Origin: Antedon bifida
Lineage: Eukaryota; Echinodermata; Crinoidea; Comatulida; Antedonidae
Direction: 5' to 3'
DNA length: 64,000 nucleotides
Assembly: GCA_963402885.1 (NCBI GenBank)
Contig: OY727096.1
Location: 18,271,820-18,335,819, forward strand
Shown here piece by piece: positions 39,586-50,088 of the stretch. Position numbers and translations under genes: made by a program. The notes under the pieces are model-generated. The model did no database searches and had not been told where the DNA came from. It was given only the letters and a program-made list of their open reading frames with translations. How positions within the stretch are numbered: the stretch's first letter is position 1; each line of letters opens with the position of its first letter.

Positions 39586-42500
39586 ATGATGACTACACGA
39601 ACCTGTATATCATTGATAAATTTCTTTGTCTATAATCCTGAATATGGACCTCGAGAAGGAGAGGTAGGTCTAATAAAAGCATGTATTTTTTATTTAAACT
39701 AGGGTCTAGTAGGCTAGGCCTACTATTTTAGCTAGGCCTAGCAACACCGAACTAATTTATCACACTACCTGCGCGCTCGGACTGGGTTGGTTTGGGGGAT
39801 TCCCCGCTTCTTGGTAGTGAATGTATAGGCCTAGGCCTACGTTTTATTAAGCTGGGTGTTAAATAAAATTTATGTTATTTTATAATATAATTAATATACC
39901 GACAAGAAATTGTTTCTAGGCCTACACATTTTTAATTAAAAAAATGTTTTATTTTATTCAGGAACACAAAAAGATCATGTTCTATCATCCAGACAAAGAG
40001 CAGCTGGATGTTAAAATAAAGAATATTGGTCTCAGTGAAGCTGTAGTAAAATTCACTCAGTAGGTGCAGCAAAATGTTTGAATTTTTCTTTCTTTTCTTT
40101 TGTATTGTCAAATTGCAGAAGATGGAGAATTAAAACGGTCCAGGAAATGGTGAGGAGTAAATCCAATGACGGGTGAAGACCAATAAATAAAAACATAAAC
40201 TAAAGAAAATTTTGGAAGAAAAATAGAAAATTTACAAACATTGTATGTTATTACCAGAAAGAAACAAAACTAATTTAATGCTGCTCCATCATTGCATTTA
40301 ACTCGCCATGAAAGCTTTTCTAATTAATAGCTTTTTTAGATTAATAATTTTTTCTTTTCTTTACAGAACATTTTTACCAAATAAACCTTGTGAAGCCATA
40401 CATACACAGAAAAACAGACAGCTCTTTCTTGAGGCTGAGAAGGACTTTTGGATGGTCATGGTAAGAACAGGGAGTTGGAAGAACACATTATAAACAAGAA
40501 AGCAACTCCGAGAGTGCATACCTCCCGCCTACTGTAAAATTCTCCTACATAAGATTTCCCGGGAAATGCTGTGTGTGATTTAGGCTAATTTCATTACAAG
40601 CATGTGTATGCGAATTTGGTGTAATGGTTATGTAACCAGCCTTTCAACTAACAATAATATCAGTTGACTAACAATAGAACAGCAACGGCAAAAACAAACG
40701 GGTGAATTTTAAAATAGGTTTTTTAAAACTACTCGTATTAAAAAACCTGTACATTAAATCAAATTATGTTTTAATATTACAAATCACAAATTGTAACTCT
40801 TGCCTCTTGTACAAAAATGAAAATGCAATTTCAGTATACTTGTTACTTTAAGACTGCTCGCCGGCTTTTGAAAATTCTGTCCTATCTTTTAACACTAGCA
40901 GGTCTGAAAATTATACTAAAAAGTGGTCCAGAATTGGGACCGTGGTCTGGATTGCCTCCAAAATTTAATGGAGTGGTCCTTGACCACATATCTATCTGTA
41001 TTTTCATTTTGGTAAAGATTTTGTAATTACTTTTTGAGTAATCCTGCTAACAAACAGACAAATGCGATCCTTGGCGGAGGTAAACAATCGACACCCTTGA
41101 TTGGTAAACCTCAGGTGGATAAATGATTATAAAATAAGAGATGTTTTTGGTTCTATTGCAGACTGTAGCTATACCATATACAGAAAAGGTGGTAGATGGC
41201 AAGCCACTACGAGAGTATCATCCAGATGATGTACAAGATTCAGTATACCAGGCAGTACTCACACAGGCTTATAAAATGTTTAAGGTATGCCATATATCTC
41301 TATCTACCTGAAAGAAGCCTGGTACAGTACCAAATATTAGCCCTGTGAAACTCACATTTATTGCATTCCCATTTCAATCGTAGGCACTTATACTCTGTAT
41401 ACACTATCAAACTACTTTGAAAAAATAGTGTGGTGTGCCCGAATATGGTAGTGATATGCTTAAATATGCTAGTGCTATGACATCATCATGTCCATACATG
41501 GGCACATCAAATTTTGTTTTCACATAAAGTTTGATAGTGTAGACAGAGCGTAGTGTAAAAAACATGACAAGAAATTTTTTTTTTTTTTTTGCAGTTATTT
41601 ATGGGAACTTTTTATGGCATACTTAAACGTACGAACGTTGAACAGTTACAGCATAGGTTAGCACATTTCTTTAATCGGGTAAGAAATTTAATAAAAATAT
41701 AATTAATAAAATTGATTTTATTAACTGTAAATGATTGTGTATTTTTTTTCCTGAATGAATGCTTGCTTATCAATTTTTGTTTCTTTTTTCCAGTATATTT
41801 CAACTTTGAAATTAAGCCAATGTGATATTTTGGATGTCCATGCTGGAATACAATTTCTTCCTCTTGACAAAAATACTTATCTTAGAATACAATGTTTTAT
41901 CAACCTCATTGAAGCAAATTTTAGGTAAGGTATTAATTGTAAATAATTTAAATATTTACCTAATTTAAGAAAAAGTTGCACAGACTTAGACTTGAGCCTA
42001 ACTTGCACAGGCTTAGACTTGAGCCTAGCTTGCACAGACTTTGACTTGACCCTAGCTTGCACAGACTTAGACTTGAGCCTAACTTGCACAGACTTAGACT
42101 TGAGCCTAGCTTGCAAAGACTTAGACTTGAGCCTAGCTTGCACAGACTTAGACTTGAGCCTAGCTTGCACAAACTTAGACTTGAGCCTAACTTGCACAGG
42201 CTTAGACTTGAGCCTAGCTTGCACAGACTTAGACTTGAGCATAGCTTGCACAGACTTAGACTTTGAGCCTAGCTTGCACAGACTTGGACTTGAGCCTAAC
42301 TTGTGCAGGCTTAGATTTCAGACTAACTTGTGCAGGCTTAGATTTGAGCCTAACTTGTGCAGGCTTAGATTTGAGCCTAACTTGTGCAGACTTAGATTTG
42401 AGCCTAACTTGCACAGGCTTAGACTTGAGCTGAACTTGCACAAACTTAGACTTGAACCTAACTTGTGCAGGCTTAGACTTGAGCCTAACTTGCGCAGACT

Positions 42501-45489
42501 AAGACTTGAGCCTAAATTGCGCAGACTTAGACTTGAGCCTAACTTGCGCAGGCTTAGACTTGAGCCTAACTTACACAGACTTAGACTTGAGCCAAACTTG
42601 CACAGGCTTAGACTTGAGCCTAACTTGTTCAGACTTAAACTTGACTAATTTGCAAAAATAATGTTTTTCTTTCAGTCGAATAAAACACACAGCATTCTTG
42701 TACAATGATCATTTAGTATGGTAAGTATATATAATTTTCACTCACTGATAAGTTCCTAAATGTTTTCAACATGAATCAAGAACATACTTCAATATAGGCA
42801 TATTTAATTGTCGTCTTGATGTATTTCTAGGAGTGGGTTAGAGCAAGATGACATGAGAGTGTTATACAGGTATCTGACAACCAACCTTTTTCCAACATCT
42901 CTAGATACAGAGGTAAGCTAGCAACTAAAATTTTTATTTCTGATTTTTGTAGAATCATTTGATGGTTGAAACTGTTGATTATGGAATTGGATGACTGTGT
43001 CAAACTTCCTTCTCACACACGAGCAGTACCTTACCCTCTGCCAAATCTACACTACAGTATCTGAAATTTGCATTTGTATACTATATTTCAGAATAAGAAT
43101 ACCGTAATTAATTTTTCTTTTATTTTTTTTAAAGTTGAAAGAAGCACCACCGTCTAAGGTACTTTTGGGTCAGGCTGTTTCTTCTTCTCATTATGGAAAG
43201 TATGTATCTTACAAAACATATTTTACATTAATGTCATTGCTGCTAATAACACGAAATAGGCAGGGCAATTAAAGAGGCTTGGTGGCATGAACTATAAATT
43301 GCAGATGTCCAAAATGAGAAAAATGAAATATTTGGAGACTGTATAAAAAGAGCCCACTTTTTAAACATTAAATTTAAAAGACATCAGCTTCTATAGTAAA
43401 CAATGGATTTGTATATCATATTTAATATTCATGTTTTCAGGTATGTAACTGGTCCTCCAGACCTTTCAGATGAACGGAATTTAGGGAAAATTCCTAAAAT
43501 TCATGTCAATTCAAATACAGAACAAACAGCATTGCATTTAGTAGTATATAGGGTATGTATGAGTTCCCTGCTCAAAGAGTTTAATATTTTTGTTGGTGTA
43601 GAAAAAAGTAGTTTTATTTTTTGTTCAGTATCAGTATATATCTGTATTCATCCCTCATATGGCAAGTACCAAGGAGATGGATTATATCAACTTACAATAA
43701 AATGTACTAATTTCATCATCAAATTTCAAATGTGTATGTATGTATCATTGCCATAATAATTAATTTTCTTTTCAGGCCTTAAGTGCAACAGTCTGTTTAA
43801 TGGTAGAAGGTATGCTCTTTTATATTCTATATTTATTTTGTAATGGCCTTGGTTCGAATCCAGTGACTTATGGTCTTTCTAGATGTGTCCCTGTATATAG
43901 TGCAGATTTTTAGACATACTTCCGTAACTGTATGTACTCTGAAAAACCACACTGTCCAGGATTTTAATATCAAATTATTTTATTCTATATATGTTTTTTT
44001 TTCCTGCAGCTGATTCAATTCCTAGTTTTAATTGGTTTAAAGAAATTGATAACTTTATTGGACCACAACTTACAAAGTTAGCCTCAGACATTAGTGAACA
44101 ACAGTCTAGCAGACGATCACCAAGGTATTTCACTCTTCCATCTTGTTACATTTCCCAAATTTTACGAAATTATTCTTTATTTTTTCAACAACTTAATTAG
44201 ATATGTGGGATTTTTAAGTAGTGTCTTACTAATGCTCAATATTCATTCATATGTTTTTCTTCCATCTATTTTGCTTCATTCATAAACAAAGTCGGAACTT
44301 CAGTTTGACACCTGTAAGGAGGTGAGGGGTGATGTATATTAGGTGGAACAGCTGATTTAAATGTGTTGCTACTCACGCCTTTGCATTATTTAGTTGAATG
44401 TGTGGATTTTGTATTGACGTTTAGATGTAAATAATTACCTCCTCTGTATCTGTATAATTGTCTGTACCTTGCATATGATGTATACAGTTTAGTAGTAAAT
44501 GCATATTGTTGTGAGCTAAATATAGTAAACACTTATCCTTCACAAATACTGCCATTTTGCAAGTAGGTTTTCAGCATTCTCTTTGGCATTTTTTATCAGT
44601 TAATCAATAATTTTGATTTTAACCTACTGTATAATATTTGTTTTCAGCATTAGTCAAGAATTTAAATTTGTCTACTTCAACCAAATGAACCTAGCTGAAA
44701 AATCAACTGTCCACAACAGGAAGACGTCTAGCTCCATCATCAGTCCTGATATTCTTAGACTCCTCGCAGACATCAATTCAGATTTTATGAGGTAAAAGTT
44801 TATTTGACAAGTGAAGATGTTTACTGAATTACTGAGTTACATGACAAGGTCAGGTCACATCACAAGGCCACAGGTCACAACACAAGGCTGTAGGTCACAA
44901 CACAAGGCCACAGGTCACATGCTTCATGTTATAACTGTATACGAAATGTGTTGTGATGTTGAGAATTATTTTTGTTATAGATCAGAATTTGACGAAGAAA
45001 CCATCATGAAGACATCATCAGAATGTTGGGTTGCGGGAAAAAAGTCTGATCAACGTGAATTCTACGTAGTTCTGAATCTTAAGAACAGTAACTTAATTGA
45101 GGTCAACGGTAAGAACATTACATTTCTAAAATAATATGTAAATCTTCCATAGGAGCGGTGCAACTGTGCATTTCTCAGTTTCTGTAACATTAAGCTCTGT
45201 CTACACTATCAAACTTTATGTGACAAAAAAATGTGATGTGCCCATATATGGACATGATGATGCTATATCACTACCTTATATGGGCATATCACCACCATAA
45301 TTGGGCACATCACACTTTTTTTGTCAAACTAGTTTGATAGTGTAGACAGAGCTTTAAACCTCCGTTCTCGATTTCATTTAGAATTCCTATGTCACCACTC
45401 CACCATAATGTGGTTTTTTTTTGTCTTTTTCAGAGGAAGTCAAAAGATTATGTGCCGCTCAATTCAGCAATATCTTCTTCCTTGATTGA
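39586..45489 (+). CDS. CCZ1: Vacuolar fusion protein CCZ1 homologue
   Basis: There are fifteen exons: 39586-39663, 39962-40059, 40367-40460, 41162-41284, 41595-41678, 41794-41924, 42676-42720, 42831-42912, 43135-43199, 43441-43552, 43776-43809, 44010-44124, 44648-44791, 44981-45108 and 45434-45489. All phases join, giving 462 residues (human 482). Diagnostic blocks are INFFVYNPEYGPREGE, HTQKNRQLF, FWMVM, HTAFLYNDHLVWSGLEQDDM, YFNQMNLAEKSTVH, GKKSDQREFYVVLNLKN and the C-terminus QFSNIFFLD. CCZ1 is a longin-type protein that joins MON1 to form the Rab7 exchange factor on late endosomes. Two in-frame ATGs (39586, 39589) begin the protein; the first is used here. Introns 3, 4, 6 and 14 carry repeats. 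Confidence 0.95.
40516..41083 (-). mobile_element. Non-autonomous TIR element, copy 2 (CCZ1 intron 3)
   Basis: Inverted copy of 897-1487. The ends TACCTCCCGCC and GGCGGAGGTA are close inverted repeats. Shared internal blocks include GGTGTAATGGTTATGTAACC and AATTTAATGGAGTGGTCCT. It is free of transposase-like coding. Confidence 0.75.
41391..41550. mobile_element. Harbinger-like MITE copy F (CCZ1 intron 4)
   Basis: The left end is degraded (TACTCTGTATACACTATCAA). The right end is intact: AGTTTGATAGTGTAGACAGA, then GC. The interior matches copy B, including TATGGTAGTGATATGC. Confidence 0.75.
41976..42653. repeat. 27-bp minisatellite, about 25 copies (CCZ1 intron 6)
   Basis: The unit is CTTAGACTTGAGCCTAACTT followed by GCACAGA, with point variants (AACTTGTGCAGG, AGCTTGCACAG) that group along the array. 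Because 27 is a multiple of three, long spurious frames appear on both strands. It nearly fills the intron between exons 6 and 7. Confidence 0.9.
44842..44920. repeat. Short tandem repeat (CCZ1 intron 13)
   Basis: About four imperfect copies of a roughly 20-bp unit, ACAAGGCCACAGGTCACA, lie between exons 13 and 14. Confidence 0.7.
45193..45353. mobile_element. Harbinger-like MITE copy G (CCZ1 intron 14)
   Basis: The best preserved copy. It starts AGCTCTGTCTACACTATCAA, ends TTTGATAGTGTAGACAGAGC plus T, and is flanked on both sides by TTA. It is 161 bp, with an almost palindromic interior (GATGTGCCCATATATGG and TATATGGGCATATCAC). Confidence 0.88.
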
Positions 45490-46151
45490 CCTAGATAAAG
45501 TGCTTTGATTCGAAATAGGAATACATAATAGAATATTGTGGTGATGGGAGTCATAAGCACCTTATAGAAAGATGGACATTTCTAGAAGTGTCCACTGGAT
45601 AACCACCTGTGCAATGGTCTGAGGCAGAAGTCAACTTTAGAATGTTTGATGCGTTACAAGTGGCATGCTGAAATATTCTTGTAAGAATCTTTGAAGAGAA
45701 ACCCCAGGGCACAATTGTTTGATTCTGGATAAAAAAATCTGTTCAGGTATTTAAAGATTGTGTCAAAATTTATTCTGGTTGACCAGTCTTGGTGGTACTA
45801 CCACGAACATATAAATTATGTGCATGGTGTTACTCCAATGGAATGACAAGAATTATCTACTGTATCTGATGGTTCAGGCAGTTTTTAATCCAGCGAGAAA
45901 AGAGTTTTATTTTGGACCAAAATAATCCACTCATCGAATATGAACAAGATCAGAATGCATGAAATAATATTGTATACAGCCGATTCTCGGTACTGTATCT
46001 ATTTCCGAAGTATCAGTGGAATATGTGGTAATACAACATCACATGTGTTTCACATTTATCTAGTAGTGAACTAACCCTTAACCTTACATGATACAGCCAC
46101 CACATGTGATATAAATGAGATGCTGTATTATACAGATATTGACTGCTTAGA

Positions 46152-46296
46152 GGTTAAATATAAGATTTGACATCCCCGAGGGAATGATATTATGTTCGAG
46201 GGAATATATATTTCCCGAAGCGCCAGCTGAGGGAAATATATATTCCCCGAGAACATAATATCATTCCCAAGGGGATGTCAAATCTTATATTTAACC
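46152..46296. mobile_element. 145-bp near-perfect palindrome
   Basis: Arms of about 65-70 bp: GGTTAAATATAAGATTTGAC on the left is inverted as GTCAAATCTTATATTTAACC on the right. Inner arms carry CGAGGGAATATATATTTCCC. The loop is only some 12-20 bp around GAAGCGCCAGCT. It is probably a foldback MITE. Confidence 0.8.
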
Positions 46297-47082
46297 GATA
46301 TAAAAGGCAATATCTGTTATATTATATAGCCAAGAACAAGTCTGCTGGTGAAGCTAGGCTAGGCCTCCTATTCTATAGTATTTGTATTGTATGTAAACAA
46401 GCCTCCTGCCTAGACACCTTACCTTGCGAAGAATAATATACAGATAATTACTAATTAATGATTCCTTGGCAATAAAATATTCACTTAGGCCTAGGTCGTT
46501 TAAATTAACAGAAGAATTTCCATCAATAAGCCTATTAATAATAATATTATAATCAGGTAGGCCGAATAAACAATTCATCGTCTTCTCTTCGAGAAGCCGA
46601 ATCACCGGATGTTCAGCGCGTACTAGTTACTAGGTTACTACCGTGAGTATTGACCAATCACAAACGGTGTTTCATCACATTTAGGGAGGACTAATAACAA
46701 ATGAGGGCGCTATGTATGCATAGTTTAAATAGTTTAGATGAATAATTTCTTGAAGCAACTTCCGTGGCGCAACGGCGGAAGCGTTGTCTTGCGATGGAGT
46801 GACAATTCCCACCCGAGTTCAAATCCAGTAGATGACTTTTGTTTATTTATCGGCGAACGCGAGTGTTGCCACACGAAAATTACACAGTCAATATCATCGA
46901 ACTCGAGAATGTATAGGATTAATGACAGGGGACACGATAATTACGCGAAAATTACTCAGTCAATATCATCGTTCTCGAGGATATATACGATTTACGATCC
47001 TCGAAGCGACAGTCATGTGACGCAGTTTCAACCAATCACGTTCACGTATTTACATAGGCTATGTAATATTATACAAATAATG

Positions 47083-47224
47083 AATGTTTATGAGTGTAAT
47101 GGTACAAATAATGGCATGAGGTGAATGATGAAAGGTTATATCAACGAGGCAACGCCGAGTTGATGTAACCTTTCATCATTCACCAAATGCCATTATTTGT
47201 ACCATTACACGAATATTAAACATT
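47083..47224. mobile_element. 142-bp near-perfect palindrome
   Basis: The left arm GTGTAATGGTACAAATAATG continues GCAT, then GGTGAATGATGAAAGGTTA. The right arm is its inverse, through TAACCTTTCATCATTCACC to CATTATTTGTACCATTACAC. The loop is GAGGCAACGCC. Arm length is about 60 bp with few mismatches. Confidence 0.8.
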
Positions 47225-49146
47225 CCTTATTTGTTTTATATAACATCTAAATAGATTCCTGTCATTTGAATCAAATATAAGGTAGCCCTAGCCAAGAGGC
47301 CTACATTTCATTCAGATTGATTAAAACAGTAATATTATAATATTAAATGTTAATGTTATATTTATATGGATTTTATAAACACACCTACTTTAGTGTTAAT
47401 TATGTCAACAAACAACCAAATAATCCTATGCTTAGCAAGGCTAAAACGCCTAGGCTAGGCCTAGCCTAATACTAACAGGCCTAGCTAGGCTAGCTAGTGT
47501 AGTAGTACTAGATTGGCTGAAAGGCAAAACTTCGACAGACAATTGGAACTTATCTTGACTAATTATGGTTTTTCCAACGATTCCACGTCTTGTAGGGATG
47601 TCCCCATTAAGTAATCAAAATCCTAAAAACGATCTAAAGCTAATTTAAATGCCTTTTTGAATGAAATTAGTACATATATATCTCCAAATCGTACACAAAA
47701 ATCTGCTGCTTTTGCATATCTCGCGGTGGTGTTTACAAACAGAGGCAGGACGACAGGTGGCGCTGTTGTATTTCAATGTAATTTTTGTATTCTAAATTTT
47801 TTTTCATCCGCGAAACGTTTTTTTTTTTCGTACACAAAATGTTTAAAAAAGTACTATTAAACGATCGTTTAATAGTGCGTACTATTGCACGCCATGTGAC
47901 CCACAATCGTCCAATCAAATGACAGGAATTTATTTAGGTGTTATATAATACCAAATATTGCTGATACTTCGGAAATAGATAATACTGTATGTGGAGATAC
48001 AGCACTGGGAATCTGTTGGTATTGTACGTATACAGCATTTACAGTAAAGCAGTCTTTGAGAATTGGAGTTTTTATAATCGAAAAAAGTGAATCATTCGTT
48101 CGTCATAACTTTTTACAGATTAATATTTTAATCGAAAAAAGTGAATCATTCATTCGTCATAACTTTTTACAGATTAATATTTTCTGGTGGTGGAGAGATA
48201 GTGTAAACAACAATAACAATATATTATGTTAAATATATTTTATTTATCTATACATTGAATGCTGGGTACTCTCTTAATTTAAGAGTATAAATTATTTGTT
48301 ATTATTTATGGCCAGTTGCATGTAAGCTTGAACCAATCTAAATGGATATACAGTATTTGGATCACAGTCTTTCAAAGTTGTGGAAGGGAGCCAACAATTA
48401 TTTAATAAATAATTTATACTCTGTAATTGTACTTATTATTCCAATTTGCAAGTAATTATAATATAATATGAATATGTAAATATTTATTAATGCATATGTA
48501 ATGTGCAATGAAAAACCAATAAAGAGGACAAATAGACACATGTATATTAACTGTAGACTGAGTTTGTTTAAGGTTGTAGCCATTTCGAGGCCTGAAGACC
48601 AGTACACCCAACACCAGGCCATTTCAGCATAGTCAATTCTCCCAATATCACACACTTTGGGCTGGCCAAATATGTCTGGTTTTCCATCTGTTAAATAAGT
48701 CTGGTATTTGGAATGTGTTTTTAATGGTAACAAGAAATTTCAGAGAGTCTGGTATTGGAAGAGTTGACTAGTAATAATGAGTATGTGATTTGCCAGAGGT
48801 TCCCCAGTTTGAGTCTTGACTGATGTCATCATGAATCAAGACGTGAATAGAATAAGACAATAAAAGAATAGATTTCTTATATAATTTAAAGTTTATTAAT
48901 TCATACAGGAGGTACGTAAGCGTAATAAACATCTATTTCAAACAAGTAGTACAGTATCTCTGCTGCACATGTGATTTTAAAATGACATTTGACGCTCAGA
49001 TGATCTTAATTAGAGTTTGCAGCTGGTGATACCATGGCAACATCTCCGCTAATTGCACTCAAAAGGACGAGGAACATAAACAATCATTTTGTTTGTGTGT
49101 AAAATATAACAGATAGTCACTGGTCTTTTGGGGGGTGCTGTTTGCT

Positions 49147-49863
49147 TCATGTCTCGTCATGCGAATGAAGATAAACTGGTTTTGATAGTCTTCTTAATCT
49201 TTCTTGTGCCTTTTTTCCTTTGCTCATTGACATTGGTAATCCATGGTGTGGAATGTTCATCTGCAAAAATTAATAATTAAACATGAAGGCATGATGTGGG
49301 AGTCTTGTGGGTGTAGGGATAATTAAGTTTATAAAATAGTTCATTATTAACTTACCGGTCTAGGAAAAGGTGTGCCATAGTGGAGTGCTGAAAAAATGAA
49401 TTTGATGTACAGAGTATCAATGATGAGTTCTTTTTATGCAATAACTAAGACAAATTGCATAGAAAATTAAACTATAATTATAATAGGTATTTAAAGGATT
49501 TTTTATTTTTACTTTTCGCAATATGAATATGATTATGAATTTAGTCACATGGACATTACCCATTTCAAGGCGAGTGTCTGCTTCCTGTATACAAAGTCTT
49601 ATTTCTTTATCTCCTGTCACCTGTGAAATAAGCAAATTTACATTTACATTTTTTTTATATTCAAAATTGCTCCAGAAGTTATGTCTCTCCTCCTTTAGCA
49701 CATACTGCTATACCTCCTTATTTTTCTTGAACAATGCTCTTGTTTCATCCTTGATGTATTTTCTTTCAGCAAATGTATCTTGCTTGTTTCCTGAAGTAGA
49801 TTCCCATGTCTTTGAAAGTCTCAGAAACCGACGGTACAACGATAAAACTTTTACCCTGTCCAT
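49147..49863 (-). CDS. LYRM1: LYR motif-containing protein 1
   Basis: There are four exons on the minus strand: 49863-49714, 49620-49560, 49387-49356 and 49260-49147. They give 118 residues (human 122). The N-terminus MDRVKVLSLYRRFLRLSKTW carries the LYR tripeptide followed by the conserved Phe (F13). Then come YIKDETRALFKKNKE, CIQEADTRLEMALHYGTPFP and the LYRM1-specific tail RLRRLSKPVYLHSHDET. LYR proteins of this family typically bind acyl-ACP or the Fe-S assembly apparatus in mitochondria; LYRM1 itself has been linked to adipocyte function. It is divergent from TAB1 with 225 bp between start codons. A 181-codon open frame on the opposite strand is its antisense shadow. Confidence 0.93.
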
Positions 49864-50088
49864 TTACACTCCTTGTTGTGACTTTTTGTGGTGTGTATGT
49901 ACTGTTGATTGTTATGATGTGTGTGGTTTTTTGATGTATGGACTGTACCATTTTTTTACATTTCGTCCACGGGTTAAAGGTCACAGGTCATGGTTCAGTT
50001 ATTTTTGTTTCGGGAATTTTTTTATGTGTAAAAAAATCACTGAAAATCTATTATTTTTCAGATGTTAATACAAAGATAACTAAACAAA
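49864..50088. promoter_or_regulatory. Compact bidirectional LYRM1/TAB1 promoter
   Basis: The two start codons are 225 bp apart and point away from each other, so both leaders and promoters must fit or overlap here unless TAB1 has another 5' exon. An acceptor-like TTATTTTTCAG ends at 50061, which leaves that possibility open. No TATA box is evident. Confidence 0.5.

Larger units (their letters stand above)
45490..49146. other. CCZ1 3' flank to LYRM1 3' end, no recognised gene
   Basis: This 3.6-kb stretch holds two near-perfect palindromic elements (listed separately) and a tRNA-like SINE head at 46757-46835 (TGGCGCAACGGCGGAAGC and GAGTTCAAATCC). After it comes an imperfect doubling of GAAAATTACACAGTCAATAT. 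A 54-bp direct duplication near 48070-48180 contains AATCGAAAAAAGTGAATCAT. Minus-strand frames at 46605-46354 and 48733-48398 are unrecognised and carry no familiar motif. Confidence 0.5.

Noticed and set aside
41992-42648. 218-codon open frame on the plus strand and a 124-codon frame on the minus strand
   Set aside because: Both are products of the 27-bp repeat whose length is a multiple of three. The CCZ1 protein is complete without them.
46354-46605. 83-codon minus-strand frame as a possible gene
   Set aside because: No recognisable motif or splice partners; it overlaps TAGGCCTA-rich DNA. Kept only as unrecognised.
49523-50068. 181-codon plus-strand open frame
   Set aside because: It is antisense to LYRM1 exons 1 and 2, which match a known family. 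The plus frame shows no domain.
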